NCBI RefSeq assembly: GCF_904846215.1
Contig: NZ_CAJGZK010000007.1
Span: forward strand, 62,001 to 126,000
Length of the DNA stretch: 64,000 nt
Direction: 5' to 3'
Origin: Psychrobacter glacincola
GTDB taxonomy: Bacteria; Pseudomonadota; Gammaproteobacteria; Pseudomonadales; Moraxellaceae
Under the pieces are notes generated by a model that was given only the letters and a program-made list of their open reading frames with translations, ran no database searches and was not told the origin of the DNA. The position numbers and the translations under genes are program-made. Shown here one piece after another: positions 55,871 through 63,964 of the stretch. Within the stretch, counting starts at the first letter, position 1, and every line of letters begins with the position of its first letter.

Positions 55871-56461
55871 CTACTCCTTTTGCAAAAGTGGATAAGGGTT
55901 GACCGCACTACCATTAATATAAATCCCATAATGAACATGCGGCGGTGTGCCTTTAGCATTGCCGCTATCACCCACATAACCAATGGTATCACCGGCATTT
56001 ACCCAGTCATTGGGAGAGAGGTCAGCATAGTCTTCCAAATGGGCATAATAATGTCCTGCGCCGCCTGGTCCAATCACGACCACCACACGACCGCCTAACG
56101 TATTCTCACCAACTTTGCTGACGATGCCTTGTGTCGTGGCTTGTATCGGTGTGCCACGCTCGGCAAAAATATCAATCCCTTCATGAGAGCGACCTTGGCT
56201 ACGCGCAGCGCCCCACGTGTCTGTTAGATGCTGCTTGGGTAGCGGATTTGGTAGGCTGTTCTCTGTTGGTAGCGGTTGTTGCAATAGGCTGAGCTGCTGC
56301 CATTTTGCCATCACAAATGATTGGGTTTGTTGGCTGATACTTGGCAGTAATTTGTCAACTATGAATAACAGCATCAGCAATACTGCCGCCTTGATAAGTA
56401 CGCCAATTGCGCGGCTGATAAACGTAGGCTTTGGTTGTTCGTGATTGCCATCTGCTTGCAT
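55871..56461 (-). CDS. M23 family metallopeptidase, membrane-anchored
   Basis: Putative peptidoglycan endopeptidase or activator. About 196 residues; ATG 56461 (AAGAG seven bases upstream) preferred over 56467. One transmembrane helix ([17 protein letters not shown]), short linker, then an LytM/M23 domain: zinc ligands [11 protein letters not shown] (His, Asp) and [10 protein letters not shown] (HxH), with [11 protein letters not shown] between. All ligands kept, so probably active. Converges with phoR, 13 bases apart. Confidence 0.92.
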   Translation of the reverse strand: MQADGNHEQPKPTFISRAIGVLIKAAVLLMLLFIVDKLLPSISQQTQSFVMAKWQQLSLLQQPLPTENSLPNPLPKQHLTDTWGAARSQGRSHEGIDIFAERGTPIQATTQGIVSKVGENTLGGRVVVVIGPGGAGHYYAHLEDYADLSPNDWVNAGDTIGYVGDSGNAKGTPPHVHYGIYINGSAVNPYPLLQKE

Positions 56462-56593
56462 CGACATCTCTTTTTCTGGTTATTCCTGTCATTTATATTA
56501 TATAGATATTACCCTTTGCTCTTCGTATAGCATTGTTATATCTGGTTTTTATCCCCATAAATGAAAAGCTACTGAATCTAATGGCATCTATTA

Positions 56594-56737
56594 TATAGTG
56601 GGTCCTAAATAAAAGAAGTGCAAATGCTATCAATCACTACTTGGGTTAATTTTTCTTGCTTGCTGTAGCTAGCCGACAGAGGCTGCGAGCAATTAACTCC
56701 AGTAGTGTTGTGCTCCTTTAAAAGTGTATTAACTATA
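56594..56737. repeat. MITE-like hairpin element, type A
   Basis: TATAGTGGGTCCTAAATAAA ... AAAGTGTATTAACTATA. Arms CACTACTTGGGTTAATTTTT / AATTAACTCCAGTAGTG. Core variant CTTGCTTGCTGTAGCTAGCC, GACAGAGGCTGCG, as in the 29374 copy although the ends are of the other type. Confidence 0.9.
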
Positions 56738-56819
56738 ACGCTCTTTTTAAACGATCAAAATGGGCTATCATTTATGGCCAACTGGCTATGGTTAAATTTT
56801 TATGACGGCTGCTTTTAAC

Positions 56820-57530
56820 ATGACTGATACTGCGCTTGTTATCGATACCGAAACCGATCAAGGTCGGGATCCACGTCCTATCCAAGTGGCGACGATTAAC
56901 GTAGCCACGGGTTTTGAGTGGATGAAATACTTTAATAGTGGGCGCTCGATATCGCCGGTTGTGATTAGAGTCCATGGCATTACCGATGACGATGTGGCTG
57001 GGCTTGAGCGTTTTGAGCTTGAGCAGTTTGAATTGCCTGAGTACCTTATCGGTCATAATGTACGCTTTGACTGGCGGGTGATTGGCAGTCCTTCCGCTAA
57101 GCTAATTTGTACCGTTAGGCTGGCGCGCGCCGCGTTTCCAGAATGGAGCGCCTATGGTCAGTCCAAATGTATTGAGCAATTATTGGGCAAGGGCGAAGCA
57201 AGTAGTATGACGATTGCCGCTCATGATGCGCTCGGCGATGCTCGTATGTGTTATCTGCTATATCAGGCTTGCTGCGAGCGTTTAGAGATTGCGCCAACTG
57301 ATTTTGCGGCAGCGCATGCTATTGCCAATAAAGCCAATCCAGTCGGTAAAATGCCCTTTGGTAAACACAAAGGTATGCCGATTAAAGACGTCCCTATTAG
57401 CTATGTCAAATGGATGCTTGGTAATATCCATAATATGCAGCCGTCGCTTTATTCTGCATTGACCAAACGCGTCAAGGCAGAAGCGGCAAAAAACGTGAAA
57501 GAATCAATAGACAAATCCGTAATTAAATAG
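56820..57530 (+). CDS. DEDD 3'-5' exonuclease with C-terminal DUF3820
   Basis: About 236 residues from MTDTALVID (an ATG at 56802 adds six). RNase T/DnaQ-type exonuclease fold: first acidic motif VIDTETDQG, second GHNVRFDWRV and third AHDALGDARMCYLL (H-x4-D). A DUF3820 module follows at ~180-210 (MPFGKHKGMPIKDVPISYVK), known as a small domain fused to exonucleases. Substrate unknown; could process DNA or RNA ends. Basic C-terminal tail. No strong ribosome site; follows a hairpin element. Confidence 0.85.
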   Translation: MTDTALVIDTETDQGRDPRPIQVATINVATGFEWMKYFNSGRSISPVVIRVHGITDDDVAGLERFELEQFELPEYLIGHNVRFDWRVIGSPSAKLICTVRLARAAFPEWSAYGQSKCIEQLLGKGEASSMTIAAHDALGDARMCYLLYQACCERLEIAPTDFAAAHAIANKANPVGKMPFGKHKGMPIKDVPISYVKWMLGNIHNMQPSLYSALTKRVKAEAAKNVKESIDKSVIK

Positions 57531-57540
57531 GCTCTGAAGT

Positions 57541-58434
57541 CTATTGATTCTTTAGCCAATCAATCGCCATTTGCCACAGTTTTGGTGCTTTAGCATTGGT
57601 CCTGCTGCTAAAATAACGCATGTGACCGATGCTACTAACACCAAAATCTTTGGGATCTAAAAAGCGTTTTTCTACTGGCATTTTGGTAAATACCTGAATC
57701 ATATCATCCATATTTTTGCTATTGGCAATCTCATCATCACTAAATCCTAGCCACAATGCTGGCATAGCAATCTCATCATAAAAGTGCGTATGTATGCTTT
57801 TTCCAAAGGCGGTCTTGATATAACCTGCGCCATTACACCACTCGCGCCACTGACGAGCGACGCCGCGCGGTAGCGGTTCGCCCATGCCGATTTTATCCGA
57901 TGGCGTGTAGCCTAGCGTCAAGTTAGTAAGTGGAATAAATGCCGCCATAAAACCCATGGCTTTGAGCTTGTAAGGCATGTCCATGTTTTTGATGCGACCC
58001 GATGAGCAGGCGACATTAAATACTGAAGCAATAGACTGGTAATTTGGCATCAAGCCAATCAGCTGACCACCGGCGCTATGACCAATCAAATGATAAGTGG
58101 CATCGGTAAATTCATCTTGCAAGGCATCAAGGACGGCTGGCATGTCATGGCGACCCCAACTGATTAGAGATGCATCACATTTTGCCAAATCAGTGGACAA
58201 TGACTCTCCGATACCTTCATTGTCAAAAGTCAGTACGCCAAAGCCATGCTCGGCTAAGTAAGTGGCAAAGTTATGATAAAACTGACGTTTGATACCCGTC
58301 GCTGGCGCTATCATGACGGCCGTCTTTACAGGCGTTTTGGGACGATAGACAGTCGCGGCCAATGCCTGATTGCGATCATTCATGATGCTTAATGAATAAG
58401 CCTCGGTTTGAGTAATAGTAGAGCTATTTTCCAT
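57541..58434 (-). CDS. Alpha/beta hydrolase
   Basis: 297 residues. Nucleophile elbow GHSAGGQ (~120-126), an Asp/His pair consistent with DDEIANSKN and SSIGHMRYF. A LGYTPSDKIGMGEPLPRGVA region resembles a family of uncharacterised serine hydrolases (COG4757-like). Substrate unknown. AAGGTTAAACC before ATG. Converges with the exonuclease gene, 10 bases apart. Confidence 0.88.
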   Translation of the reverse strand: MENSSTITQTEAYSLSIMNDRNQALAATVYRPKTPVKTAVMIAPATGIKRQFYHNFATYLAEHGFGVLTFDNEGIGESLSTDLAKCDASLISWGRHDMPAVLDALQDEFTDATYHLIGHSAGGQLIGLMPNYQSIASVFNVACSSGRIKNMDMPYKLKAMGFMAAFIPLTNLTLGYTPSDKIGMGEPLPRGVARQWREWCNGAGYIKTAFGKSIHTHFYDEIAMPALWLGFSDDEIANSKNMDDMIQVFTKMPVEKRFLDPKDFGVSSIGHMRYFSSRTNAKAPKLWQMAIDWLKNQ

Positions 58435-58788
58435 GGTTTAACCTTGATATATTATTATCGTTTTTAATCGATTTTATGAATGAGCTTTGCTAGTAAATAT
58501 CGCCTGCTATATTTGCAATAAGCTGCCAGTGCGCAGTCTTAAAAATGTAGTAATTGCGTAGTGATAAATCGTTGCGCCCGCGTGATAGCATTGCTTATGT
58601 TAAAATAAATCTCAGTAGGGAAGGCGCTCAAATATGACTTCTAAGTTCTATCCCCATTTATCTTGCATAATATGATGTATAAAGACTGGAATGAATAACT
58701 ATTTTGACTATTTAATATGTACGGATAAACAGGCATTAATAAACACGTTCTTAATAAAAACAATTGATATAAAAATTAAGGAAGCTAT
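58435..58788. other. Intergenic region before LOG-family gene
   Basis: About 350 AT-rich bases between divergent genes. No reading frame, dispersed element or hairpin recognised; promoters of both neighbours are expected here. Confidence 0.4.
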
Positions 58789-59466
58789 ATGCAAATGAAA
58801 ATTAACAATGACACGTATGAAGTGATTACCAGTCAAGATATTACTGATATCGAAAAAGCCGTGGATAAATCAGCGTTAACCATGCCGCTGGTGGCAGTCT
58901 ATTGTGGGTCGCGTTTGGGTAATGATGTCATATATGAGCAAGCCGCACGAGAGCTTGGGATGGCGTTAGCAGACAATGGCATGGGCTTGGTATACGGCGG
59001 CGCAAGTATCGGGCTGATGGGCGCAGTGGCTGATGAGGTGATTCGAGGCGGTGCAGAAGCAGTCGGTGTTATTCCAACCTTTATGCTCAAGCACGAAATT
59101 GCTCATGAGCAGCTGACCCGTCTACATCTGACGGATACTATGCATACGCGTAAAACAGTGATGGCAGAATATGCCGATGCCTTTATCACTTTGCCGGGCG
59201 GGCTTGGTACCTTAGAGGAAATCATGGAAATCGCCACTTGGCGTCAGCTGTATCAACACGAAAAACCGATGATTATTTTAAACATCAACGGTTTTTATGA
59301 TCGTATGATTGAGCATTTAAAATATACCACTGAGCAAGGGTTTATGAAGCAAGAAGATCTTGAGCGCTTGGTAGTATGTAATACGATTGGTGATGCCATT
59401 GATTTACTGCAGACGATGGTCAAAATAGATGCCGCTGTCAATACAGAAAAGATGGCTGGCAACTAA
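58789..59466 (+). CDS. LOG-family protein (TIGR00730)
   Basis: Rossmann-fold LOG family; the best-studied members cleave nucleoside monophosphates such as cytokinin riboside 5'-phosphate. 225 residues with AAGGAAGCTAT before ATG. VAVYCGSRLGND, YGGASIGLMGAVAD and the catalytic-site motif LPGGLGTLEEIMEIATWRQL are intact. N-terminal ~33 residues (NNDTYEVITSQDITDIEKA) are additional. Cytoplasmic. Function in bacteria unsettled. Confidence 0.93.
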   Translation: MQMKINNDTYEVITSQDITDIEKAVDKSALTMPLVAVYCGSRLGNDVIYEQAARELGMALADNGMGLVYGGASIGLMGAVADEVIRGGAEAVGVIPTFMLKHEIAHEQLTRLHLTDTMHTRKTVMAEYADAFITLPGGLGTLEEIMEIATWRQLYQHEKPMIILNINGFYDRMIEHLKYTTEQGFMKQEDLERLVVCNTIGDAIDLLQTMVKIDAAVNTEKMAGN

Positions 59467-59490
59467 AAGCAAATATATAAGCAAATATGA

Positions 59491-59536
59491 AAAAGGGAGA
59501 GAAGGGCTAAAATAAGCCCTTCTCTCCCTTTTTTTG
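59491..59536 (+). terminator. Rho-independent terminator, perfect 18-bp stem
   Basis: Arms AAAAGGGAGAGAAGGGCT (59491-59508) and its complement (59515-59532), loop of six, then T-run. Ends the LOG gene. Confidence 0.93.
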
Positions 59537-59574
59537 TCCGTTAATTAAAAACGTCTTTCTTAAGTATAGTTAAC

Positions 59575-59702
59575 ATATCTCAAAAACGCTACAGTGCTGC
59601 TGGTATAAATTTTTTGCAGCCTCTGTCTGCGTAGGCACAGCAAGCAAGAAAAATTAATATCAGCAGTACTTGATGTATCGATATTACTTTTCCCTGACTA
59701 TA
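59575..59702. repeat. MITE-like hairpin element overlapping FAD oxidoreductase 3' end
   Basis: TATAGTTAACATATCTC ... CTTTTCCCTGACTATA, type B in inverse orientation. Core GCAGCCTCTGTCTGCGTAGG, CACAGCAAGCAAG. Arms GCTGCTGGTATAAATTTTT / AAAAATTAATATCAGCAG. Its right 19 bases encode the last codons I-V-R-E-K and TAA of the neighbouring minus-strand gene. Confidence 0.92.
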
Positions 59703-61300
59703 CTAGTATTATCTGAATCATTGCTTGAACCATTATTGGTACTTAAATCCTCTAGCGTTTTCTCGCGAATACCGCGATTGACGCCTGCCATTGCCAGCGG
59801 AAAGCCACGCTCTTTTGCCAAATCACGGGCGACTGCCTCAATGGCAAGACTGTCGTTGTGCGCCAGATACGCCCACTCATGAGCATAGCGATTGCGGTTC
59901 ACGGGCGTATCAAGTTCAATCAAACCAAGCTCGCTCAATTCATCAACGATTTGATCTGCCGCAATTAGAGTTGAAGATGCTTTGACATTTTCAGCACGGG
60001 CATAGCGAATATTAGAGTATAAGCTCACATCAGCGACCCGCAGCGTATCATCCTCACCAGGAATTTGCTGCCCACCGTATAAAGCATTGCCGACAGTACG
60101 GGCACTATGAAAGGTCGGTACAAACTCTGCCACATAATCGATCGCTTGTTGGCTACGCGCTTGTAGTGGTGCTTTGTCCCAACCATCTTCGATATAGTGC
60201 ACGTATTGCGGCGGCAGTTTTGGTTGGGCGCTGTCTTTGCTTGAAGCCACCAAGCCATCATTGAACAGCGTGATAAAATTACTCATGCCATGTATCTGAA
60301 AATAGCCACCCGGATAGGGCGTTAGTTGTGCCATCCCTTCTGGTGTACCGCGATTGCCATAAACAATAATCTCTGGTATCTGTCCACCGGTATCTTCCCA
60401 ATGAGTGATATAAGAGGATTTAAACTCTACCATACGCGTGACTTTGACACCGACCATATCATCAATCACCCCTGTACGAAAACCACAGGCATTGACGAGG
60501 TAATCGACTTCGATGGACTCGGTTTTGCTATGAGATTGCGCTTTAGGATCTAAACCAGCGCCTTGCTGATAATCAATACGCCATTTGGTCACATGATGAT
60601 CAGCGTTTGAGCAGTTTTCACAATCGACCGGCATGACCTGCTTTACTTCAGTATCAGTAAAGACATGCGCATGCTCATAACCATCTAATGCCAATTGCGC
60701 CGATGCTGCCAAGCGGAAAATATTCCAGCCATATTCTTGTACCACAATCAGCGGAAATTTAACCTTATTTAAATCCAAATACTTTGCAACCGGTATTATC
60801 CATTCATCAACGGTAGTTGGCACAGTCACTTGCTCACGCTCAGACAATGCAATCAGTTGATCATGGCTATAGAGCTGATAATACTCTTCTGGTTCACCCA
60901 GTACTTTGTTATTGGCATCTTGAGCAATCAGCTCACGATACGCATCGGTCAATATCTCAAGCCGCGGTAGCAAGTCTTCGGGCAAACCCTCATCACGAGT
61001 CGGCACCGCAAATACGGTCGGGCGTACATCAATGGTATAAGGATAAAGACGTAAAATATCGATACACTGCTTGAGGAGGGCGACGCAGTCCTCGTCAGGA
61101 ATTTCGCGATAGAGATTGCCACCAGCATGCAAATGGCACATAGGCGGACCATCAATCAGCGATTTGTTTTTTTCAAACACGTAAGTTTCAAGCCCTAACG
61201 CCGCCAATCGAATGGCAATGGTTGCCCCTGCTGTACCACCACCGAGGATACCGACACGTTGGGTCGCAAGTACTTGATTGTTCATAAGAGAATGAGTCAT
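59684..61300 (-). CDS. FAD-dependent oxidoreductase
   Basis: 538 residues. N-terminal dinucleotide-binding motif VGILGGGTAGATIAIRLAAL with Glu in YVFEKN, MCHLHAGGNLYREI and VNACGFRTG. Resembles flavoprotein dehydrogenases in Moraxellaceae annotated only by fold; malate:quinone oxidoreductase-like chemistry is possible but not shown. No signal or membrane segment. Final residues (SIVREK after EDLSTNNGSSNDSDNT) come from the hairpin element; the Ser/Asn-rich tail before it may be linker sequence. Several short repeats lie upstream of the start. Confidence 0.88.
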   Translation of the reverse strand: MTHSLMNNQVLATQRVGILGGGTAGATIAIRLAALGLETYVFEKNKSLIDGPPMCHLHAGGNLYREIPDEDCVALLKQCIDILRLYPYTIDVRPTVFAVPTRDEGLPEDLLPRLEILTDAYRELIAQDANNKVLGEPEEYYQLYSHDQLIALSEREQVTVPTTVDEWIIPVAKYLDLNKVKFPLIVVQEYGWNIFRLAASAQLALDGYEHAHVFTDTEVKQVMPVDCENCSNADHHVTKWRIDYQQGAGLDPKAQSHSKTESIEVDYLVNACGFRTGVIDDMVGVKVTRMVEFKSSYITHWEDTGGQIPEIIVYGNRGTPEGMAQLTPYPGGYFQIHGMSNFITLFNDGLVASSKDSAQPKLPPQYVHYIEDGWDKAPLQARSQQAIDYVAEFVPTFHSARTVGNALYGGQQIPGEDDTLRVADVSLYSNIRYARAENVKASSTLIAADQIVDELSELGLIELDTPVNRNRYAHEWAYLAHNDSLAIEAVARDLAKERGFPLAMAGVNRGIREKTLEDLSTNNGSSNDSDNTSIVREK

Positions 61301-61333
61301 TGTCGAGGTTATATCCTTAATAGCATTTGCATC

Positions 61334-61391
61334 AAGTGGTACTTAAATTGGTGCTGAAAAGTGGTACTTAACTGGTAATTAACTGGTAATT
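61334..61391. repeat. Iteron-like short direct repeats upstream of FAD oxidoreductase
   Basis: AAGTGGTACTTAA at 61334-61346 and again at 61359-61371, then AACTGGTAATT at 61370-61380 and 61381-61391; a degenerate AATTGGTGCT lies between. The last three begin 11 bases apart, one helical turn. About 35-90 bases upstream of the start codon, where a regulator could bind. Confidence 0.6.
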
Positions 61392-61924
61392 AGCATAGTC
61401 ATGAGATGGCTTATAAGTATTGATATGCGTGCAGAGGCAGTCAAGTTCAACAGTGATAATAAACCCCAATGGTCACATTAGGCATTGTGTAGTCATGCTT
61501 AATTTCTATAGCGATATTCTACAAAAAACATCAGTCAATAAGAGGGCAAATTGGTAAGTGCATACATGATTTTTGTCAACGTTTAACCCAAAATTCTATT
61601 GGGTATAAAATGATTCAATCAAGACAATATCTTTAATGCAGTCTAAAAGCCTCATCCTACTACTAGCATAGGGGGTAAGCAGATTTGCTTTATCTTAAAG
61701 CGGCTAACTATTGATAGTATTAAGTGTTTTTGTTTGGCGAAATTGTAATGTTTATGGGCTTTTGTAAATTTATATAAGGACAAGAATAACAGCTATAAAC
61801 CCTATGCTATATTTAAAATCTCAATAATGGGTTTAAGATATTTGATTAGGGCTTAAATCCTAGAGCGATGAGAACGATTTAATAACAATTAATAATCTAT
61901 GATGACAATGACAAGGAAGTGATT
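61392..61924. other. Intergenic region
   Basis: About 530 AT-rich bases between divergent genes. A short hairpin ACCCAA...TTGGGT is near 61586-61604. No reading frame or dispersed element recognised. Confidence 0.4.
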
Positions 61925-62359
61925 ATGAAACATATATTTTTATTATCTGCTTTTAGTGGCGTGTTAGCGCTTAGCGGTTGTTCAACACTCAATAATATGG
62001 TCGGCAATGACGACTCTGGTATGCACGACGTGCAAGCCACCAATAAAAATACAGCACCGGTCATGAGTAAAAACGGCATGTTGGTTGATACTAGCAACCA
62101 TATGACCTTGTATACCTTTGATAAAGATTCGATGAATAGATCAGAGTGCGGCAGCGCTTGTATGCTAGTTTGGCCAGCATTTATGGCACCTAGTGATGCT
62201 AAAGCCTCAGGTCAGTTTGCAGCTTTCCAACGTGAAGACGGTAAGTATCAATGGGCGATGAATGGCAAGCCTTTGTATTTTTATGCCAATGACGTCAATG
62301 TTGGGGATAAAGATGGCGACAATAAACTTGGCGTTTGGCATATCATTAGAACCAAGTAA
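61925..62359 (+). CDS. Lipoprotein with Yx(F/W)xxD repeats (COG4315-like)
   Basis: 144 residues from the ATG at 61925 (AAGGA seven bases upstream; a GTG at 61919 is in frame). Signal peptide with lipobox LSGC at residues ~17-20. The mature part has the secreted-repeat pattern: LVDTSNHMTLYTFDKDS, a Cys pair in SECGSACMLVWPAF, and GKPLYFYANDVNVGDKDGDN, ending LGVWHIIRTK. Family role is unknown; members are often near redox or metal genes. Single gene with terminator. Confidence 0.88.
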   Translation: MKHIFLLSAFSGVLALSGCSTLNNMVGNDDSGMHDVQATNKNTAPVMSKNGMLVDTSNHMTLYTFDKDSMNRSECGSACMLVWPAFMAPSDAKASGQFAAFQREDGKYQWAMNGKPLYFYANDVNVGDKDGDNKLGVWHIIRTK

Positions 62360-62388
62360 AGGCTAAACATAAAGCTTAATTTTTCTGA

Positions 62389-62422
62389 TCAAAAGCAGCT
62401 ATCTGATGGCTGCTTTTTACTA
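62389..62422. terminator. Rho-independent terminator
   Basis: Stem AAAAGCAGC / GCTGCTTTT around TATCTGATG followed by T-run, just after the lipoprotein gene; converging yceI ends ~60 bases away. Confidence 0.85.
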
Positions 62423-62482
62423 CAATATTTTTGACTGATGATTGCATTAAAAGAGAATAAGATTCGTTGTTGTGATTTTATA

Positions 62483-63106
62483 TTATTTTGCTTTATTCTT
62501 CGTAGTTGCTTTTTTCTCAATAAGCTCACCATCGATTTGAATGGGTACTTCTGTTGTAATGCCACTTGCAAAAGCCGTCATGCCATAAGCAGCGCGGTCG
62601 ATAGTACCGGTGGCACGAAAACCGATAACTGGCTCTTTGGTCATCGGGCTATTGGCTATTTTATTCAAAGTCACATCTAGGGTCAGTGGCTTGGTTTGAC
62701 CGAGCATGGTAAAATCACCCGTGACTGTGGCTTGTTGTGGATTTCTAAATGTGACGTTAGTCGATTTAAAAGTTATGGTTGGATATTTTGCCACATTAAA
62801 AAACTCATCTTTTTTCAAATGAGCATCTCGAGCATCCCAATTGGTATCAATGCTGTCAGTGGCAATGGTGAAATTCATATTGGCTTTATTGGGTGTTTTG
62901 ATATCGTAATTGACCATACCTTTGACATCATTAAAATGACCCATAGTCGTCGAAAACCCTAAATGATTAACCGAAAATCCGACACGGGTATGGGAGTCAT
63001 CTAGCTGCCATTGAGTTGGCAGCGCCGCACTTGCTAGTGTTGTCATCGCAATTGCTGAGCCAAATAGAACAGCTCTGATACTGTTTTTTGCTATTGTATT
63101 TTTCAT
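62483..63106 (-). CDS. YceI-family periplasmic protein
   Basis: 207 residues. Cleavable signal peptide (MKNTIAKNSIRAVLFGSAIA...ASA) and a lipocalin-like YceI barrel: WQLDDSHTRVGFSVNHLGFS, DAHLKKDEFFNVAKYPTITF, VTGDFTMLGQTKPLTLDVTL and GFRATGTIDRAAYGM. YceI proteins bind polyisoprenoids in some bacteria; ligand here unknown. AGAGGAAGATA before ATG. A Lys-rich C-terminus (EKKATTKNKAK) is added. Confidence 0.93.
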   Translation of the reverse strand: MKNTIAKNSIRAVLFGSAIAMTTLASAALPTQWQLDDSHTRVGFSVNHLGFSTTMGHFNDVKGMVNYDIKTPNKANMNFTIATDSIDTNWDARDAHLKKDEFFNVAKYPTITFKSTNVTFRNPQQATVTGDFTMLGQTKPLTLDVTLNKIANSPMTKEPVIGFRATGTIDRAAYGMTAFASGITTEVPIQIDGELIEKKATTKNKAK

Positions 63107-63199
63107 TATCTTCCTCTTATTAAATGTTAGTATTTTATATGCATTGACAAGTACAGTACCACTACTGATTAAATAATATTATTAAATTAATCTAAAAAA

Positions 63200-63229
63200 T
63201 TGATAGTTATTGATTATATTATCTAATAT
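63200..63229 (+). promoter_or_regulatory. Possible sigma-70 promoter for rpmE2 leader
   Basis: TTGATA, 18-base spacer, TAATAT. Reasonable fit to consensus hexamers in an AT-rich region, so only suggestive. It would give a leader of about 300 bases. Confidence 0.35.
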
Positions 63230-63331
63230 TGAATTATACTTTGCTCGTATGTCGTTCTCAATACTATCCACGTTTTAGTGACAAATCAGTACTGATAATG
63301 CTTATAACTGCTGCTTGCATCAAACGCCAAA

Positions 63332-63434
63332 AACCGGTAAAATCGCGGTTTAATTTTCCCGCTGGGGAAAGGCTAAGCGAGCAGAGGTGTGGTATTGGGT
63401 ACTGGAATAAGCCAGTGACGCAGTTGCCAGACTG
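63332..63434 (+). ncRNA. Multi-hairpin 5' leader candidate upstream of rpmE2
   Basis: Four successive hairpins: AACCG/CGGTT (63332-63350), TTTCCC-GCTG-GGGAAA (63354-63370), ACTGG/CCAGT (63401-63416) and CAGT/ACTG (63421-63434). The block is clearly GC-richer than its surroundings. Ribosomal protein L31 genes in other bacteria have autoregulatory leaders, so this may be one. It does not match a riboswitch class I know. No coding role is evident. Confidence 0.4.
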
Positions 63435-63543
63435 AAAGATGTCCTTAGTGCCTCAGTTACGTATGTCATCGTTTGTTGAACGCATCGTTAAAAATGCTGT
63501 TTTGCAAAGGCGTTGTACATACATCGGACATAGAGAGTTTCTT

Positions 63544-63825
63544 ATGCGTAAAGATATCCATCCTAATTACCAAGAAGTTTTATTTCACGACACAAACGCT
63601 GACGTGTTCTTTTTGACTCGTTCAACCGTTAAGACCAAATCTACTCGTGAATATGAAGGGTCAGAATATCCATACTACCCACTTGATGTTTCAAGTGCGT
63701 CGCATCCATTCTATACTGGCGAGCAACGTAAAACTTCTACTGAAGGTCGTGTTGCAAGCTTCAACAAACGCTTTGGTGCGTTTGGTGGCCGTAAAAAAGC
63801 GGCTGATACTGACGCTGCAGAATAA
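63544..63825 (+). CDS. rpmE2: 50S ribosomal protein L31 type B
   Basis: 93 residues from [20 protein letters not shown]. Lacks the zinc-binding Cys of type A L31, so it is the C- paralogue, expected to replace zinc-loaded L31 under zinc limitation. Conserved [20 protein letters not shown] and [10 protein letters not shown]; a basic/acidic tail [14 protein letters not shown]. The frame runs upstream to 63439 but that part is not conserved. GAGAG precedes the ATG. A structured leader lies upstream. Confidence 0.95.
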   Translation: MRKDIHPNYQEVLFHDTNADVFFLTRSTVKTKSTREYEGSEYPYYPLDVSSASHPFYTGEQRKTSTEGRVASFNKRFGAFGGRKKAADTDAAE

Positions 63826-63897
63826 TTCACACGTATTGCGTGATATTATTTTGAGCATGTGTTTTCTTAAACATGCACAGCAATAGTATTAAGAATA

Positions 63898-63931
63898 TAA
63901 AAAACCGCTGACTATTCAGCGGTTTTTTTTG
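63898..63931. terminator. Bidirectional terminator after rpmE2
   Basis: Perfect stem AAAACCGCTGA / TCAGCGGTTTT, loop CTAT, with A and T runs both sides, between rpmE2 and a converging gene. Confidence 0.92.
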
Positions 63932-63964
63932 TTTAAATTTTTAGAAGTAACTGCTTAACGGCTC

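Noticed and set aside
63107-63160. Possible Zur box (AAATGTTA...) between yceI and rpmE2
   Set aside because: Only one half-site matches; the other half is poor and it is next to the yceI ribosome site.
63290-63440. Cobalamin or other known riboswitch upstream of rpmE2
   Set aside because: GCCAGTGACG and the hairpins superficially recall a B12 element but the conserved core and B12 box are not there.
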